Assembly (NCBI RefSeq): GCF_011058165.1
Contig: NZ_JAALEG010000006.1
Coordinates: forward strand, 62,001 to 126,000
DNA: 64,000 bases
Reading direction: 5' to 3'
From: Rhodococcus aetherivorans
GTDB lineage: Bacteria > Actinomycetota > Actinomycetes > Mycobacteriales > Mycobacteriaceae
The notes below the pieces were generated by a model. It did no database searches. It was not told the origin of the DNA and saw only the letters and a program-made list of their open reading frames with translations. Every line of letters begins with the position of its first letter. Position 1 is the first letter of the stretch. Positions 10,329 to 18,994 of the stretch are shown here, in pieces. Made by a program: the position numbers and the translations under genes.

Positions 10329-10991
10329 TCAGGCGGCGCCGCCCGCGAGCGCCTTCGCCATCTCCGCCTCCAGCCGGGCCACCAGCTGCTCGTCCGGCGC
10401 CTCGCCGCACACGGCCAGCCAGTTCGCCAGCATCCGGTGACCGCCCTGGGTGAGGACCGACTCGGGGTGGAACTGGACGCCGTGGATCGGCAGCTCGCGA
10501 TGCCGCAGGGCCATGACGATGCCGCTCTCGGTGTATCCGGTCGGCACGAGCTCGTCGGGCATCGTCTGCGGCAGCACCGTGAGCGAGTGGTAGCGCGTCG
10601 CGGTGAACGGATCCGGCAGGCCGGCCAGCACACCGGTGCCGTCGTGCCACACCGAGCTGGTCTTGCCGTGCAGCAGCTCCGGGGCACGGTCGACCGTCGC
10701 GCCGAAGGCGGCACCGATCGCCTGATGGCCCAGGCAGACGCCGAGCAGCGGTGTGCTCGCGGCGGCGCAGGCACGCACGAGGTCCATGCTGGCGCCGGCC
10801 CGCTGCGGGGTGCCCGGACCGGGGCTGAGGAGGATCCCGTCGAACTCGGCCGCGATCCGGTCCGCGGCGCCGGGGCCGGTGAGCCGCTCGTCGTCGTTGC
10901 GCCACACCTCGGCGCGGGTACCGAGCTGCCCCAGGTACTGCACGAGATTGAAGACGAAGCTGTCGTAGTTGTCGACGACGAGGATGCGCAT
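10329..10991 (-). CDS. pabA: glutamine amidotransferase, PabA/TrpG type
   Basis: A 220-residue class I glutamine amidotransferase. It has VDNYDSFVFNL at the start, SPGPGTP, the nucleophile cysteine in GVCLGHQ, and the His/Glu pair in GVQFHPES. It supplies ammonia from glutamine to aminodeoxychorismate synthase (folate) or anthranilate synthase (tryptophan); sequence alone does not settle which. The same position next to pknB is occupied by Rv0013 (trpG/pabA) in M. tuberculosis. It is convergent with pknB and lies 20 bp after the DUF881 gene, so the two are probably cotranscribed. Confidence 0.9.
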   Translation of the reverse strand: MRILVVDNYDSFVFNLVQYLGQLGTRAEVWRNDDERLTGPGAADRIAAEFDGILLSPGPGTPQRAGASMDLVRACAAASTPLLGVCLGHQAIGAAFGATVDRAPELLHGKTSSVWHDGTGVLAGLPDPFTATRYHSLTVLPQTMPDELVPTGYTESGIVMALRHRELPIHGVQFHPESVLTQGGHRMLANWLAVCGEAPDEQLVARLEAEMAKALAGGAA

Positions 10992-11011
10992 GCGGAAAGG
11001 GTACCGACCCG

Positions 11012-11737
11012 TCAGCGCAGCGTCGTTCCGCCCGTGTAGGCGGGTACCGACAGGGCATCCGACGCCTGCTGCGTGTAGCCCAGCCCGTAGCGGGCCGCGT
11101 ACTGCCTGTACACGCGGATGCCCGGCTCGGCGGCCAGCGCCGCCTCGAGCCGGGCGGGGTCGCCCAGCGCGGTGATCACGTACGGCGGGGAGTAGGTGCG
11201 GCCGTGCAGCAGCAGGGTGTTGCCGATGCAGCGCGGCGCCGACGTCGCGACGATCCGCTGATCCTGCATGGCGATCGCCTCCGCCCCGCCGGCCCACATC
11301 GCGTTGAGCACGCTCTGCACGTCCTGCTGGTGCACCACGAGATCGTCGGGCGACGCGTCCGCCGGATACCGGCCGTCGGCGCCGCGCGGGGCATCGGTGA
11401 GGCTGACGGTGACGCCCGGGCCACGCCGTGCGGTCAGCCCGGCGGGGTCCTCGAGGGCGGCGGTGTCGGCGAGCACCGCGGCGACGTCGTCGTCGGTGGC
11501 CGCGGCCTGCGCCTGCAGCTCGGCGACGCGTCCCGCGAGGTCGTCGCGGGTGGCGGCGAGCTCGTCGGCCTTGGCCTGCGCCGCCCGCACGAGATCGGAC
11601 AGCCGCGCGGAGTCGCTCACGCGCAGTTCCGCGCCGTCGGAGACCCCGCGGGTGGTGCCGAGCAGCAACCCGGCGAGCAGGCACACGGCCAGCGCGGCGG
11701 CAGTCCACCCGAGCGCGCGGGCCCGGCCGTCCGACAC
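11012..11737 (-). CDS. DUF881 family membrane-anchored protein
   Basis: A 241-residue protein. The GTG start is chosen because CGGAGGG precedes it; an upstream in-frame ATG at 11791 lacks a good ribosome site. One membrane helix (about 9-27) is followed by a heptad-rich stretch (SDLVRAAQAKADEL onward, about 40-80) likely to form a coiled coil, then the DUF881 domain (about 90-240). The family is widespread in actinobacteria near division genes, and Rv0012 holds the same place beside crgA. The molecular role is unknown. Confidence 0.88.
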   Translation of the reverse strand: MSDGRARALGWTAAALAVCLLAGLLLGTTRGVSDGAELRVSDSARLSDLVRAAQAKADELAATRDDLAGRVAELQAQAAATDDDVAAVLADTAALEDPAGLTARRGPGVTVSLTDAPRGADGRYPADASPDDLVVHQQDVQSVLNAMWAGGAEAIAMQDQRIVATSAPRCIGNTLLLHGRTYSPPYVITALGDPARLEAALAAEPGIRVYRQYAARYGLGYTQQASDALSVPAYTGGTTLR

Positions 11738-11851
11738 GTGGACCCTCCGTTCCGGATTCTGCGTTAGCGTGTACTCACACTGGCAGTACACATCAGGTAG
11801 CTGCCCAACCTACCTGTCCGCCCCGCGCGGTACCGCACGAACGAGGACGTC

Positions 11852-12115
11852 ATGCCCAAGTCGAAGGTCCGGAAGAAGACCGACTACACGATCAACCCGG
11901 TGAGCCGAACCCCCGTGAAGGTGAAGGCGGGCCCGTCGAGCACCTGGTACGTCGCGCTGATGCTCGGCTTCATGCTCGTCGGCCTGGCCTGGCTGGTGGT
12001 GTACTACCTCGCGGCCGAGCAGATCTCGTGGATGAACGACCTCGGTGCGTACAACTTCCTCATCGGCTTCGGGTTCATGATCGTCGGCCTGATCATGACC
12101 ATGAGATGGCGGTGA
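11852..12115 (+). CDS. crgA: cell division protein CrgA
   Basis: An 87-residue protein beginning MPKSKVRKK, with two membrane helices (about 32-53 and 66-84) separated by a short outer loop. Length and topology match CrgA (Rv0011c). CrgA bridges FtsZ-, FtsQ- and FtsI-type proteins and PbpA at the septum. It diverges from the DUF881 gene, leaving about 114 bp for two promoters. Confidence 0.95.
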   Translation: MPKSKVRKKTDYTINPVSRTPVKVKAGPSSTWYVALMLGFMLVGLAWLVVYYLAAEQISWMNDLGAYNFLIGFGFMIVGLIMTMRWR

Positions 12116-12143
12116 GGTTACAGGGATGTAGTTCATCCCCACC

Positions 12144-12164
12144 TGTGGACAAACCTGTGGATGA
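12144..12164 (-). promoter_or_regulatory. pair of DnaA-box-like sites after crgA
   Basis: TGTGGACAA at 12144-12152 is the exact complement of the consensus box TTGTCCACA. TGTGGATGA at 12156-12164 differs from a TTATCCACA complement at one position. They share orientation and start 12 bp apart. The pair also sits inside a hairpin with arms GTTCATCC (about 12131-12138) and GGATGAAC, so a terminator role is possible. The site is about 35 kb from oriC. Confidence 0.5.
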
Positions 12165-12631
12165 ACTGGGGAAAGCTCCCCGTGGCGACTGAATCGCTCC
12201 GCTGGTCCACACCCCCGCTCGCGATCGCCGCGCTCACGGCGGGCGGCATCGTGCTCGCCGTCGCCGCGGCGACGACGGCCGATGCCGCCGGTCGCACGCT
12301 CGTCGGGCTCGCGGCCGTGGTGGCGTTCGCGGTCGCGGCCCTCGCGGTCCGTCAGCGTCCGCGGCTCGAGGTGCTTCCGGACGGCGCCGGGCTGGCCGTC
12401 ACCCGTCTGTCGGGACGACGCGAGCTGCCCCGCGCGGCCCTGATGCGGGTGCGGATCGTCGCGTATCCGCGGCTCGGCCGTCGCGTGCCGATGCTGGAGA
12501 TCGACGTGCGCGATCCCCGCGGCGACGAGCAGCTGCTGATCTTCGGGCGCTGGGACCTGGGCACCGACCCCCGCACGGTGTACGACGCGCTCGCGGTGCG
12601 GGGGCTGGCGCCGGATCAGACGCCGAGCTGA
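12161..12631 (+). CDS. PH-domain membrane protein
   Basis: A protein of 156 residues from the ATG, or 149 from an in-frame GTG at 12182 preceded by GGGGAAAG. Two adjacent membrane helices (about 17-40 and 42-62) are followed by a PH-like beta domain (about 65-150) with RPRLEVLPDGAGLAV and RRELPRA. Rv0010c, a membrane protein, occupies the same position. Function unknown. Its 3' end overlaps the convergent rhomboid gene by 16 bp. Confidence 0.8.
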   Translation: MNWGKLPVATESLRWSTPPLAIAALTAGGIVLAVAAATTADAAGRTLVGLAAVVAFAVAALAVRQRPRLEVLPDGAGLAVTRLSGRRELPRAALMRVRIVAYPRLGRRVPMLEIDVRDPRGDEQLLIFGRWDLGTDPRTVYDALAVRGLAPDQTPS

Positions 12632-13542
12632 GCCCGCAGGCGCAGGACCGCCAGCACGAGGACCAGCACGGTGACCACCGTGACGGCTGCCAGCGCGAGC
12701 CAGCCCGTCCGGACGAAGCGGGCACGGTCGTCGCCCGCGCCCAGCGCCCGCGGCGCGAACAACAGCGCCGCCGTCGCCGCCGCACCCGCGGCCAGGCCGC
12801 CGAGGTGTCCCCACAGGGAGATGCCCGGGATGGTGATGCTGATGACGACGTTGAGGACGACGATCATCAGCACCGGCGCGGGGCTGCGCCGCAGCCGCAT
12901 CAGGATCACCGCCTGCGCGCCCAGCAGGCCGAACACGGCGCCGGAGGCACCGGCGGTCACGGCGTCGGTCTGGAGCAGCATCACCGCGGCGGATCCGCCG
13001 AGGATGGACACCAGGTATACGGCCAGGTACCGGAGCCGGCCGAGGACGAGTTCGGTGTCACGCCCGATCACGTACAGCGCGAACATGTTGACCGCGAGGT
13101 GCAGCACACCGAAGTGCAGGAACCCGCTGCCGAGCACGCGGATGTACTCGTCGCGCACCGCGATCATCGGCGGCCACAGCGCCCACTCGAAGAACAGGCT
13201 CGACGAGCGCTCGTTGTTCATCACGCTGCCGGACTGGGCGGCGGTGATCGCGAAGATCGCGGTGTTCAGCGCGATCAGGATGTAGGTCACGAGGGGGGTG
13301 TTCGTCTGCGCCCGCATGGGCGCCCCCGCGACGGTGCGGGCCTGCGGGACATCGCGCTGGGCGGCCGCGACGCAGTCGACGCACTGCTGACCCACCGCGG
13401 CGGGCCGCAGGCAGTCGGGGCAGGCCGGTCGCCCGCATCGGCTGCACGAGAGCAGGGTCGGGCGATCGGGATGCCGGACGCACCGCGGCTGGGGCGGGTG
13501 GCCGCCCCCGCCGGCCGCGTGGCCCCAGCCGGGGTTCGTCAT
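12616..13542 (-). CDS. rhomboid family intramembrane serine protease with N-terminal zinc ribbon
   Basis: A 308-residue protein. Residues about 20-60 hold CxxC and CxxC pairs (CSRC, CPDC, CVDC) that look like a zinc-binding B-box or ribbon. Six or seven membrane helices follow. The catalytic serine lies in GASGAVFG and the histidine in GHLGGLAAG. It would cleave membrane proteins within the lipid bilayer; the substrate is unknown. It starts 19 bp after ppiA and is probably cotranscribed with it. M. tuberculosis encodes its rhomboids elsewhere, so its presence beside ppiA marks this lineage. Confidence 0.9.
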   Translation of the reverse strand: MTNPGWGHAAGGGGHPPQPRCVRHPDRPTLLSCSRCGRPACPDCLRPAAVGQQCVDCVAAAQRDVPQARTVAGAPMRAQTNTPLVTYILIALNTAIFAITAAQSGSVMNNERSSSLFFEWALWPPMIAVRDEYIRVLGSGFLHFGVLHLAVNMFALYVIGRDTELVLGRLRYLAVYLVSILGGSAAVMLLQTDAVTAGASGAVFGLLGAQAVILMRLRRSPAPVLMIVVLNVVISITIPGISLWGHLGGLAAGAAATAALLFAPRALGAGDDRARFVRTGWLALAAVTVVTVLVLVLAVLRLRAQLGV

Positions 13543-13561
13543 ATCGGTCTCTTCCGGAGAT

Positions 13562-14089
13562 TCAGGAGATGGTGATGCTCTCGATGACGACGGGCTCGAC
13601 CGGGCGGTCCGCGCGGTCCGTCGCCGTCGTGGCGATCGCGTCGACGACCTTCTTCGACGCCTCGTCGGCGACCTCACCGAAGATGGTGTGGCGTCGGTTC
13701 AGGTGGGGGGTCGGCCCGACGGTGATGAAGAACTGCGAACCGTTGGTGCCCGGGCCGGCGTTGGCCATGGCCAGCAGGTAGCTGCGGTCGAACTGCAGCT
13801 CGGGGTGGAACTCGTCGGCGAACTGGTAGCCCGGGCCGCCACGACCGGTGCCGGTCGGGTCGCCGCCCTGGATCATGAAGCCGTCGATGACGCGGTGGAA
13901 AACCGCACCGTCGTAGAACGGGCCACTGGTCTCCCCCTTGGCGTTCTGGGTCTTGTACTCCTTGGTGCCGTTCGCGAGGCCGACGAAGTTCTCGACCGTC
14001 TTCGGAGCGTGGTTGCCGAAGAGCGAGATCACGATGTCGCCGCGGTTGGTGTGCAGAGTCGCGGTTGCGGTCTTTTGAGGTGAAGTCAC
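13562..14089 (-). CDS. ppiA: cyclophilin-type peptidyl-prolyl isomerase
   Basis: A 175-residue protein. The GTG start is preceded by GGAGGGG. The cyclophilin core is complete: [36 protein letters not shown]. No signal peptide is present, so it is cytosolic. It catalyses proline cis/trans isomerisation during folding. The place matches Rv0009 (ppiA). It diverges from the cwsA-like gene with 89 bp between starts. Confidence 0.95.
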   Translation of the reverse strand: MTSPQKTATATLHTNRGDIVISLFGNHAPKTVENFVGLANGTKEYKTQNAKGETSGPFYDGAVFHRVIDGFMIQGGDPTGTGRGGPGYQFADEFHPELQFDRSYLLAMANAGPGTNGSQFFITVGPTPHLNRRHTIFGEVADEASKKVVDAIATTATDRADRPVEPVVIESITIS

Positions 14090-14178
14090 CCCTCCATCGT
14101 GCCATCCGGGTCTGCGACACCGGGGCGGTCCGTCTCGCGAACCCCGGCCGCGGGGGTCCGCTGTGCAAAAGTGGGTAC

Positions 14179-15072
14179 ATGACGAGTGTGAGCGAGTCCA
14201 GAACCAAGATCGGGTCCGGCGCCGGCAGCGAACTCGTGCGCCCCCCGAAGAAGTCCGAGGGCGCCGGTGGCTACCTGAAGCTCGCAGGGCAGGGCGCTAC
14301 GGCCCTCGCGCGGGGGCCGCTCTTCACCGGCCTGCTGGTCGCCCGCAAGGGTCTCGACCTCGCCCGGAACATGGCAGGAAGCCGGGAGTGCCGCCGCGCG
14401 CGAGCCGCGGCGACGATCGAGGCAGCACCCCGCGGGCGGGGCCGCAGGATCCTGGTGACGGTCGGCGCGCTCGGCGTCGTCGCCGCCGGCGGAGTTGTGT
14501 TCTACCGCAGCCGTCTCGGGGATCATCCGCCGGTCGCGCCGGAGCCGCCGCGGATCGAGCCGGTCACCCCCGAGCCCGGCCCGGTCGCGACACCGGAGGC
14601 TGCCACACCGAAGCCGGAGGCTGCCGCCCCGAAGCCGGAGGCTGCCGCCCCGAAGCCGGAGGCTGCCGCACCGAAGCCGGAGGCTGCCGCACCCGAGGCG
14701 AAGCCCGGGCCGGCCGCGACGCCCGAGGCCGTGGCCCCGAAGCCCGAATCGGCCGCGACGAGGAAGGCCGCACCTCGGCCCGAGGGCGGGACGGCTGCCC
14801 CCGCGGTGCCCGCGCCGACGCCGAAGGCGACCCCGACGGCAGCCGCGACGCCGAAGGCCGAGCCCACCACCGTCCCGAAGGGGACGGCCGAGCCCACCAC
14901 CGTCCCGAAGGGGACGGCCGAGGCGCCCCCGACCGGAAAGCACGCGGCCAAGGAGGAAACGGCTCCGAAGCCGGCCGCCGAGCCGAAGAGCGAGGCCGCC
15001 GGCAGCAAGGGAACCGCGGCGAAGCCGAAGCCGTCGGCCGGTCCCGCGGGGGGCCCGAAGAAGCAGGACTGA
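14179..15072 (+). CDS. CwsA-like membrane protein with Ala/Pro/Lys-rich tail
   Basis: A 297-residue protein. A basic N-terminal region (about 1-95) ends in one membrane helix (about 96-113, [18 protein letters not shown]). The remaining about 180 residues are low-complexity Ala, Pro, Lys, Glu and Thr, with five PEAAAPK-type heptads and a repeated [10 protein letters not shown] decamer. The location between ppiA and gyrA is that of cwsA (Rv0008c), which interacts with Wag31 and CrgA in polar growth. Sequence similarity is limited to the N-terminal part, so the assignment rests mainly on position and topology. The external tail may reach into the cell wall. Confidence 0.6.
   Translation: MTSVSESRTKIGSGAGSELVRPPKKSEGAGGYLKLAGQGATALARGPLFTGLLVARKGLDLARNMAGSRECRRARAAATIEAAPRGRGRRILVTVGALGVVAAGGVVFYRSRLGDHPPVAPEPPRIEPVTPEPGPVATPEAATPKPEAAAPKPEAAAPKPEAAAPKPEAAAPEAKPGPAATPEAVAPKPESAATRKAAPRPEGGTAAPAVPAPTPKATPTAAATPKAEPTTVPKGTAEPTTVPKGTAEAPPTGKHAAKEETAPKPAAEPKSEAAGSKGTAAKPKPSAGPAGGPKKQD
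14593..14697 (+). repeat. five 21-bp tandem repeats in the cwsA-like gene
   Basis: Units start at 14593, 14614, 14635, 14656 and 14677, encode [14 protein letters not shown] and differ by few bases. The copy number is likely to vary between strains by slippage without changing frame. Confidence 0.85.
14861..14920 (+). repeat. two identical 30-bp repeats in the cwsA-like gene
   Basis: A 30-bp unit at 14861-14890 is repeated exactly at 14891-14920 and adds one copy of a ten-residue [10 protein letters not shown] segment in frame. Confidence 0.85.
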
Positions 15073-15085
15073 GTTCCGCCCGGGG

Positions 15086-15253
15086 TCACGGGACGGAATC
15101 GGATCCGGGGCAGGTCGCGTCGATCGCGGCCTGCCCTTCCTTCTGCAGTTGTCGTTCGGTGACGCGCACTTCCAGGTCGACGATCCGGCCGGCCACGACA
15201 TAGATCAGGACGGTCAACAGCAGCACAACAGGTACGGACGCGAGGAATTCCAT
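15086..15253 (-). CDS. small single-pass membrane protein
   Basis: A 55-residue protein. The ATG is preceded by GGAGG at six bases, which favours it over longer in-frame starts. One membrane helix (about 3-22) is followed by a charged helical segment (VDLEVRVTERQLQKEG). The family is not recognised. It is convergent with the cwsA-like gene and starts 242 bp from the divergent acyl-CoA dehydrogenase. Confidence 0.65.
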   Translation of the reverse strand: MEFLASVPVVLLLTVLIYVVAGRIVDLEVRVTERQLQKEGQAAIDATCPGSDSVP

Positions 15254-15495
15254 GTCGGCCTCCAGCGGTGGTCCGCGCGAGCGGGAAGGTGGAGGTGCTC
15301 GGGTACGTCGTCGATGACATGTCCAGCCTACGGACACGGGCGGGGGCTCTGTCGCGACGGCAGCCCCGTCGGACCGTGATCCGCTCCACCCCCGCGCCGT
15401 CGGTTACTCATGGGTACCGATCCGCCGAATCGCGTGATGTGCATCACAGAACAGGTGGATACTCGCCGGTAGCAGTCCTATCGGGGAGGCATCAC

Positions 15496-17439
15496 ATGGC
15501 ACAACAGGTACACGCCAGCGAGGAACAGTCGCGCGCGCTCGCAGAGGAGTCCCGCGAGACCACCTGGCACAAGCCGTCGTTCGCAAAGGAGTTGTTTCTC
15601 GGACGTCTGACCCTCGACCTCATCCATCCGTTCCCGCGGCCCACCCCCAACGAGGAGGCTCGTACCGAAGGGTTCCTGGCAGAGCTTCGCCGCTTCTGCG
15701 AGGGTGTGGACGGCAGCCGCATCGAGCGCGAGGCCCGGATCCCCGACGAATACGTCGCCGGATTGGCCGAGCTCGGCTGCTTCGGCATGAAGATCTCCCA
15801 GGAGTACGGCGGCCTGGGACTGTCGCAGGTGGCCTACAACCGCGCGCTGATGCTCGTGGCCAGCGCCCACCCGAGCCTGGGCGTTCTGTTGTCGGCGCAT
15901 CAATCCATCGGAGTGCCCGAACCCCTGAAGCTGGCCGGGACACCCGAACAGAAACGCGCTTTCCTCCCGCGGTGTGCGCGAGGGGCGATCTCGGCCTTCC
16001 TGCTGACCGAACCCGACGTGGGTTCCGATCCCGCCCGTCTCGCCTCGACGGCGGTGCCGGTGGAGAACGGCGACGCGTACGAACTCGACGGCCTGAAGCT
16101 GTGGACCACCAACGGAGTGGTCGCCGAACTGCTGGTGGTGATGGCGCGGGTGCCGCGCAGCGAGGGCCACCGCGGTGGCATCTCGGCGTTCGTCGTCGAG
16201 GCGAACACCCCGGGCATCACCGTCGAACGCCGCAACTCGTTCCTGGGCCTGAAGGGGATCGAGAACGGCCTCACCCGGCTGTACAAGGTGCGGGTGCCGA
16301 AGGAGAACCTCATCGGCCGCGAGGGCGACGGCCTGAAGATCGCCCTGACCACCCTCAACGCCGGCCGGCTCGCGATCCCGTCGATGTGCGCCGGTGCCGG
16401 CAAGTGGGCGCTCAAGATCGCCCGGGAATGGTCCGGCACCCGCGTCCAGTGGGGTCGGCCGGTGGGCCGGCACGATGCGATCGCCGGCAAGATCGGATAC
16501 ATCGCCGCCACCACGTTCGCCCTCGAGGCCGTGGTGGAACTGACCGGCCAGATGTGCGACGAGGACCGCAACGACATCCGCATCGAGGCGGCCCTGGCCA
16601 AGCTGTGGTCCAGCGAGGTGGCCTGCGAGATCGCCGACGAGTTGATGCAGATCCGAGGGGGACGCGGCTACGAGACGGCGGCGTCGCTTGCGGCCCGGGG
16701 TGAGCGGATGGTGCCCGCCGAGCAGCTCCTGCGGGACCTGCGGATCAACCGGATCTTCGAGGGCTCGAGCGAGATCATGCGGCTCTTCGTCGCCCGCGAA
16801 GCCGTCGACGCCCACCTGCGGGTGGCGGGTGAGCTGGCGGATCCGAAAGCCACTCTGGACACGAAGGCCCGGGCCGCCGCCAAGGCGAGCGGCTTCTACG
16901 CCAAGTGGCTGCCCCAGTTGGTGGCGGGCAGGGGCCAGCTACCCACCTCGTACGGCGAATTCGGTCCCCTGGCACACCATCTGCGCTACGTGGAGCGGTG
17001 TTCACGCAAGCTCGCTCGGTCCACGTTCTACGGCATGGCCCGGTGGCAGGGCGGTCTGGAGAAGCGGCAGAATTTCCTGGGGCGGCTCGTCGATATCGGC
17101 GCGGAGCTGTTCGCCATGTCGGCGAGTTGCGTGCGGGCGCAGATGTACCACACCGACGGCCACCCCGATACGGACGCGGCCTACGAACTCGCCGACGTCT
17201 TCTGCCTCCAGGCGAAGCTCCGCGTGGACTCGCTGTTCGCCGCGTTGTGGACGCACACCGACGATGCCGACCGGCAGCTCACGGCCGACGTCCTCGACGG
17301 GCGCTACACCTGGCTGGAGAAGGGCGTGATCGATCCCAGCGAGGGTACGGGCCCGTGGATCGCCGAATGGTCGCCCGGGCCGTCGGTGGAGCAGAACCTC
17401 GCCCGCAGATTCCTCGGCGCCGACCATCCGGTGGTGTGA
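15496..17439 (+). CDS. acyl-CoA dehydrogenase, FadE10-like
   Basis: A 647-residue enzyme. The ATG follows GGGGAGG. The FAD-binding core spans about 80-470, with FLLTEPDVGSDP for flavin contacts, GLKLWTTNG, and RINRIFEGSSEIMRLF, which contains the glutamate expected to act as catalytic base (as in VLCAD and ACAD9). A C-terminal extension of about 170 residues follows. Length and motifs match Rv0873 (FadE10, about 650 residues). It oxidises a fatty acyl-CoA or related thioester to the enoyl-CoA; the chain length is not predictable. No electron-transfer partner lies nearby. Confidence 0.9.
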   Translation: MAQQVHASEEQSRALAEESRETTWHKPSFAKELFLGRLTLDLIHPFPRPTPNEEARTEGFLAELRRFCEGVDGSRIEREARIPDEYVAGLAELGCFGMKISQEYGGLGLSQVAYNRALMLVASAHPSLGVLLSAHQSIGVPEPLKLAGTPEQKRAFLPRCARGAISAFLLTEPDVGSDPARLASTAVPVENGDAYELDGLKLWTTNGVVAELLVVMARVPRSEGHRGGISAFVVEANTPGITVERRNSFLGLKGIENGLTRLYKVRVPKENLIGREGDGLKIALTTLNAGRLAIPSMCAGAGKWALKIAREWSGTRVQWGRPVGRHDAIAGKIGYIAATTFALEAVVELTGQMCDEDRNDIRIEAALAKLWSSEVACEIADELMQIRGGRGYETAASLAARGERMVPAEQLLRDLRINRIFEGSSEIMRLFVAREAVDAHLRVAGELADPKATLDTKARAAAKASGFYAKWLPQLVAGRGQLPTSYGEFGPLAHHLRYVERCSRKLARSTFYGMARWQGGLEKRQNFLGRLVDIGAELFAMSASCVRAQMYHTDGHPDTDAAYELADVFCLQAKLRVDSLFAALWTHTDDADRQLTADVLDGRYTWLEKGVIDPSEGTGPWIAEWSPGPSVEQNLARRFLGADHPVV

Positions 17440-17464
17440 ACGGGCCGCCGGCCGCGCGGGCTCC

Positions 17465-17500
17465 GGTCAGCCGCGACAGCAATCGCTGTCGCGGCTGACC
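17465..17500. terminator. strong bidirectional terminator
   Basis: A perfect 16-bp stem (17465-17480 with 17485-17500) with an AATC loop lies between the convergent acyl-CoA dehydrogenase and lipase genes. The rightward arm ends before CCCCTTG; no long T tract is seen. Confidence 0.85.
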
Positions 17501-17532
17501 GCCCCTTGCGGCGGATCCGACGCCGTCGTGGG

Positions 17533-18825
17533 TCAGAAGGCGCCGCAGTTGGACGGGGCGGGCCGATTCGCGAACCGGTCGTTCAGGTAGGCGACCGCCT
17601 CGGGCATCCCCGCGACCAGAGGAAGCGCGTGATTGACGGCCAGGCCCGGCAGGACGGGCGGGGTGGTGTTCGGGGAGAACTGGACGGTGGCGCCGAGGGC
17701 GCACCAGTCCGCCGCGAGCTGGCGACCCTGTCCGTAGGGCACGATGTCGTCCATCGTCCCGTGCTGCACGAGTACCGGCACCGACGGCTGCAGACGTCCG
17801 ATCCGCTGCGCGGCGATGGCATCCTTCGCCTCCGGCAACCGATCGACGACCACGCTCAGCGGCTCACCCGTGCGGGTGTAGTCGCTCGTGCGCTGGAAGC
17901 CGTAACGGAAGATCGTCTCCGGCGCGCACTGGTTCGCCACCGAATGCAGCATCTCGCGTCCACGGTCGTTGACCTCGGCGTCGACGAGATCCCGGAGCTC
18001 GGGGTAGGCCTCGCCGAGGCCGTTGATCGTGTAGCCGATCACGCCGGTGAGCGCCGTTCCGTCTACCTGGCTGAGCGTGGCCTCGAGGTCCGCGGGCGGC
18101 GCGCCGGCATAGGCCCCCACGACGTTCAGCTCGGGCGCGTAGGTCGGCTGCAGTTCTGCGGCCGCAGCCACGGCACCGCCGCCCTGGGAGTACCCCCACA
18201 GGCCGACAGGACCGTCGGGGGTGATGGACGTGGCGGGCAGGCTCTGCGCCGCCCGGACCGCATCCAGCACCGCGTGCGCCTCGGCGAGCCGGTTGACGTA
18301 CGTGTGGTGCCCCGGTGTGCCGAGCCCGTCGTAGTCGGTGACGACGACGGCGATGCCCTGCAGCAGCATGGTGTTGATCGAGAGCAGTTCGTACTCGGTG
18401 AACAGGTCGAGCGGCGGGGTGTAGGACACGAGCGAGTTCAGCTGCTTGGACGGTGCACACTGGTCGCCCTGGCCCTGGGTGCCCGGCGCGATGGCGACGA
18501 GCGGTCGCGGCCCCGGCCCGTTCCACGGCAGCGACGGCTCGAGGTAGGTGCCGCCGACGGCGCTGGGTTCGCCGGTGGCGTCGAGGCTGCGGTACAGCAG
18601 CCGGGTGCCCTGCGCGGGGAACACGCCCTGCGGCGACGGGACGCGAATGGAGAGGTCGGACGGCCCGCTGCGGAGGACGTCGCCGGAGGCTCCGACCAGG
18701 TCGAGCGGAGGATCGTAGAAGTTCGCATCCGCGCTCGCCGTCGCCGGCGTGGCAAGCATCGCTCCTGTCAGGGCCGCGGCCGTCGCCGCAGCGCCGATCC
18801 ACCGTCTGGTGATCCCCATCCCCAT
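17533..18825 (-). CDS. secreted triacylglycerol lipase / alpha-beta hydrolase (LIP family)
   Basis: A 430-residue exported protein with a signal peptide (RR near residue 6, hydrophobic core, cut near ATASA). The hydrolase fold has the nucleophile elbow GYSQGGG (about residue 220), an aspartate in TMDDIVPY and a histidine in AVNHALP. It resembles the secretory lipase family (PF03583) common in mycolic-acid bacteria. It would hydrolyse lipids or esters outside the membrane. Two ATGs six bases apart (18825, 18819) follow GAAGGGA; the upstream one is used here. It is convergent with the acyl-CoA dehydrogenase, which could act on its products. Confidence 0.88.
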   Translation of the reverse strand: MGMGITRRWIGAAATAAALTGAMLATPATASADANFYDPPLDLVGASGDVLRSGPSDLSIRVPSPQGVFPAQGTRLLYRSLDATGEPSAVGGTYLEPSLPWNGPGPRPLVAIAPGTQGQGDQCAPSKQLNSLVSYTPPLDLFTEYELLSINTMLLQGIAVVVTDYDGLGTPGHHTYVNRLAEAHAVLDAVRAAQSLPATSITPDGPVGLWGYSQGGGAVAAAAELQPTYAPELNVVGAYAGAPPADLEATLSQVDGTALTGVIGYTINGLGEAYPELRDLVDAEVNDRGREMLHSVANQCAPETIFRYGFQRTSDYTRTGEPLSVVVDRLPEAKDAIAAQRIGRLQPSVPVLVQHGTMDDIVPYGQGRQLAADWCALGATVQFSPNTTPPVLPGLAVNHALPLVAGMPEAVAYLNDRFANRPAPSNCGAF

Positions 18826-18994
18826 GGTCCCTTCACAGGTAGCTGTCCGTGTGTCGGACGACACAAGCGGTACGCACTGTAACACCTAACTTACCGGCGC
18901 GTAAGTACGTGATCCGGGGGCTCGCGAACCCCGATTCGAACCGCGGTCCGTCGTTCGCCCCCGGGCATCGCCGCTGGTCGGGGACAATCCGGTC

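Noticed and set aside
7831-11058. Very long minus-strand open frame opposite pknA/pknB
   Set aside because: It mirrors the codon structure of real kinase genes; the translation is Arg/His/Val-rich without domains. Only the pabA part on that strand is real, in another reading of the boundaries.
12616-12631. Possible frameshift at the PH-domain/rhomboid junction
   Set aside because: Both convergent genes read cleanly to their stops; a 16-bp overlap of tails is sufficient.
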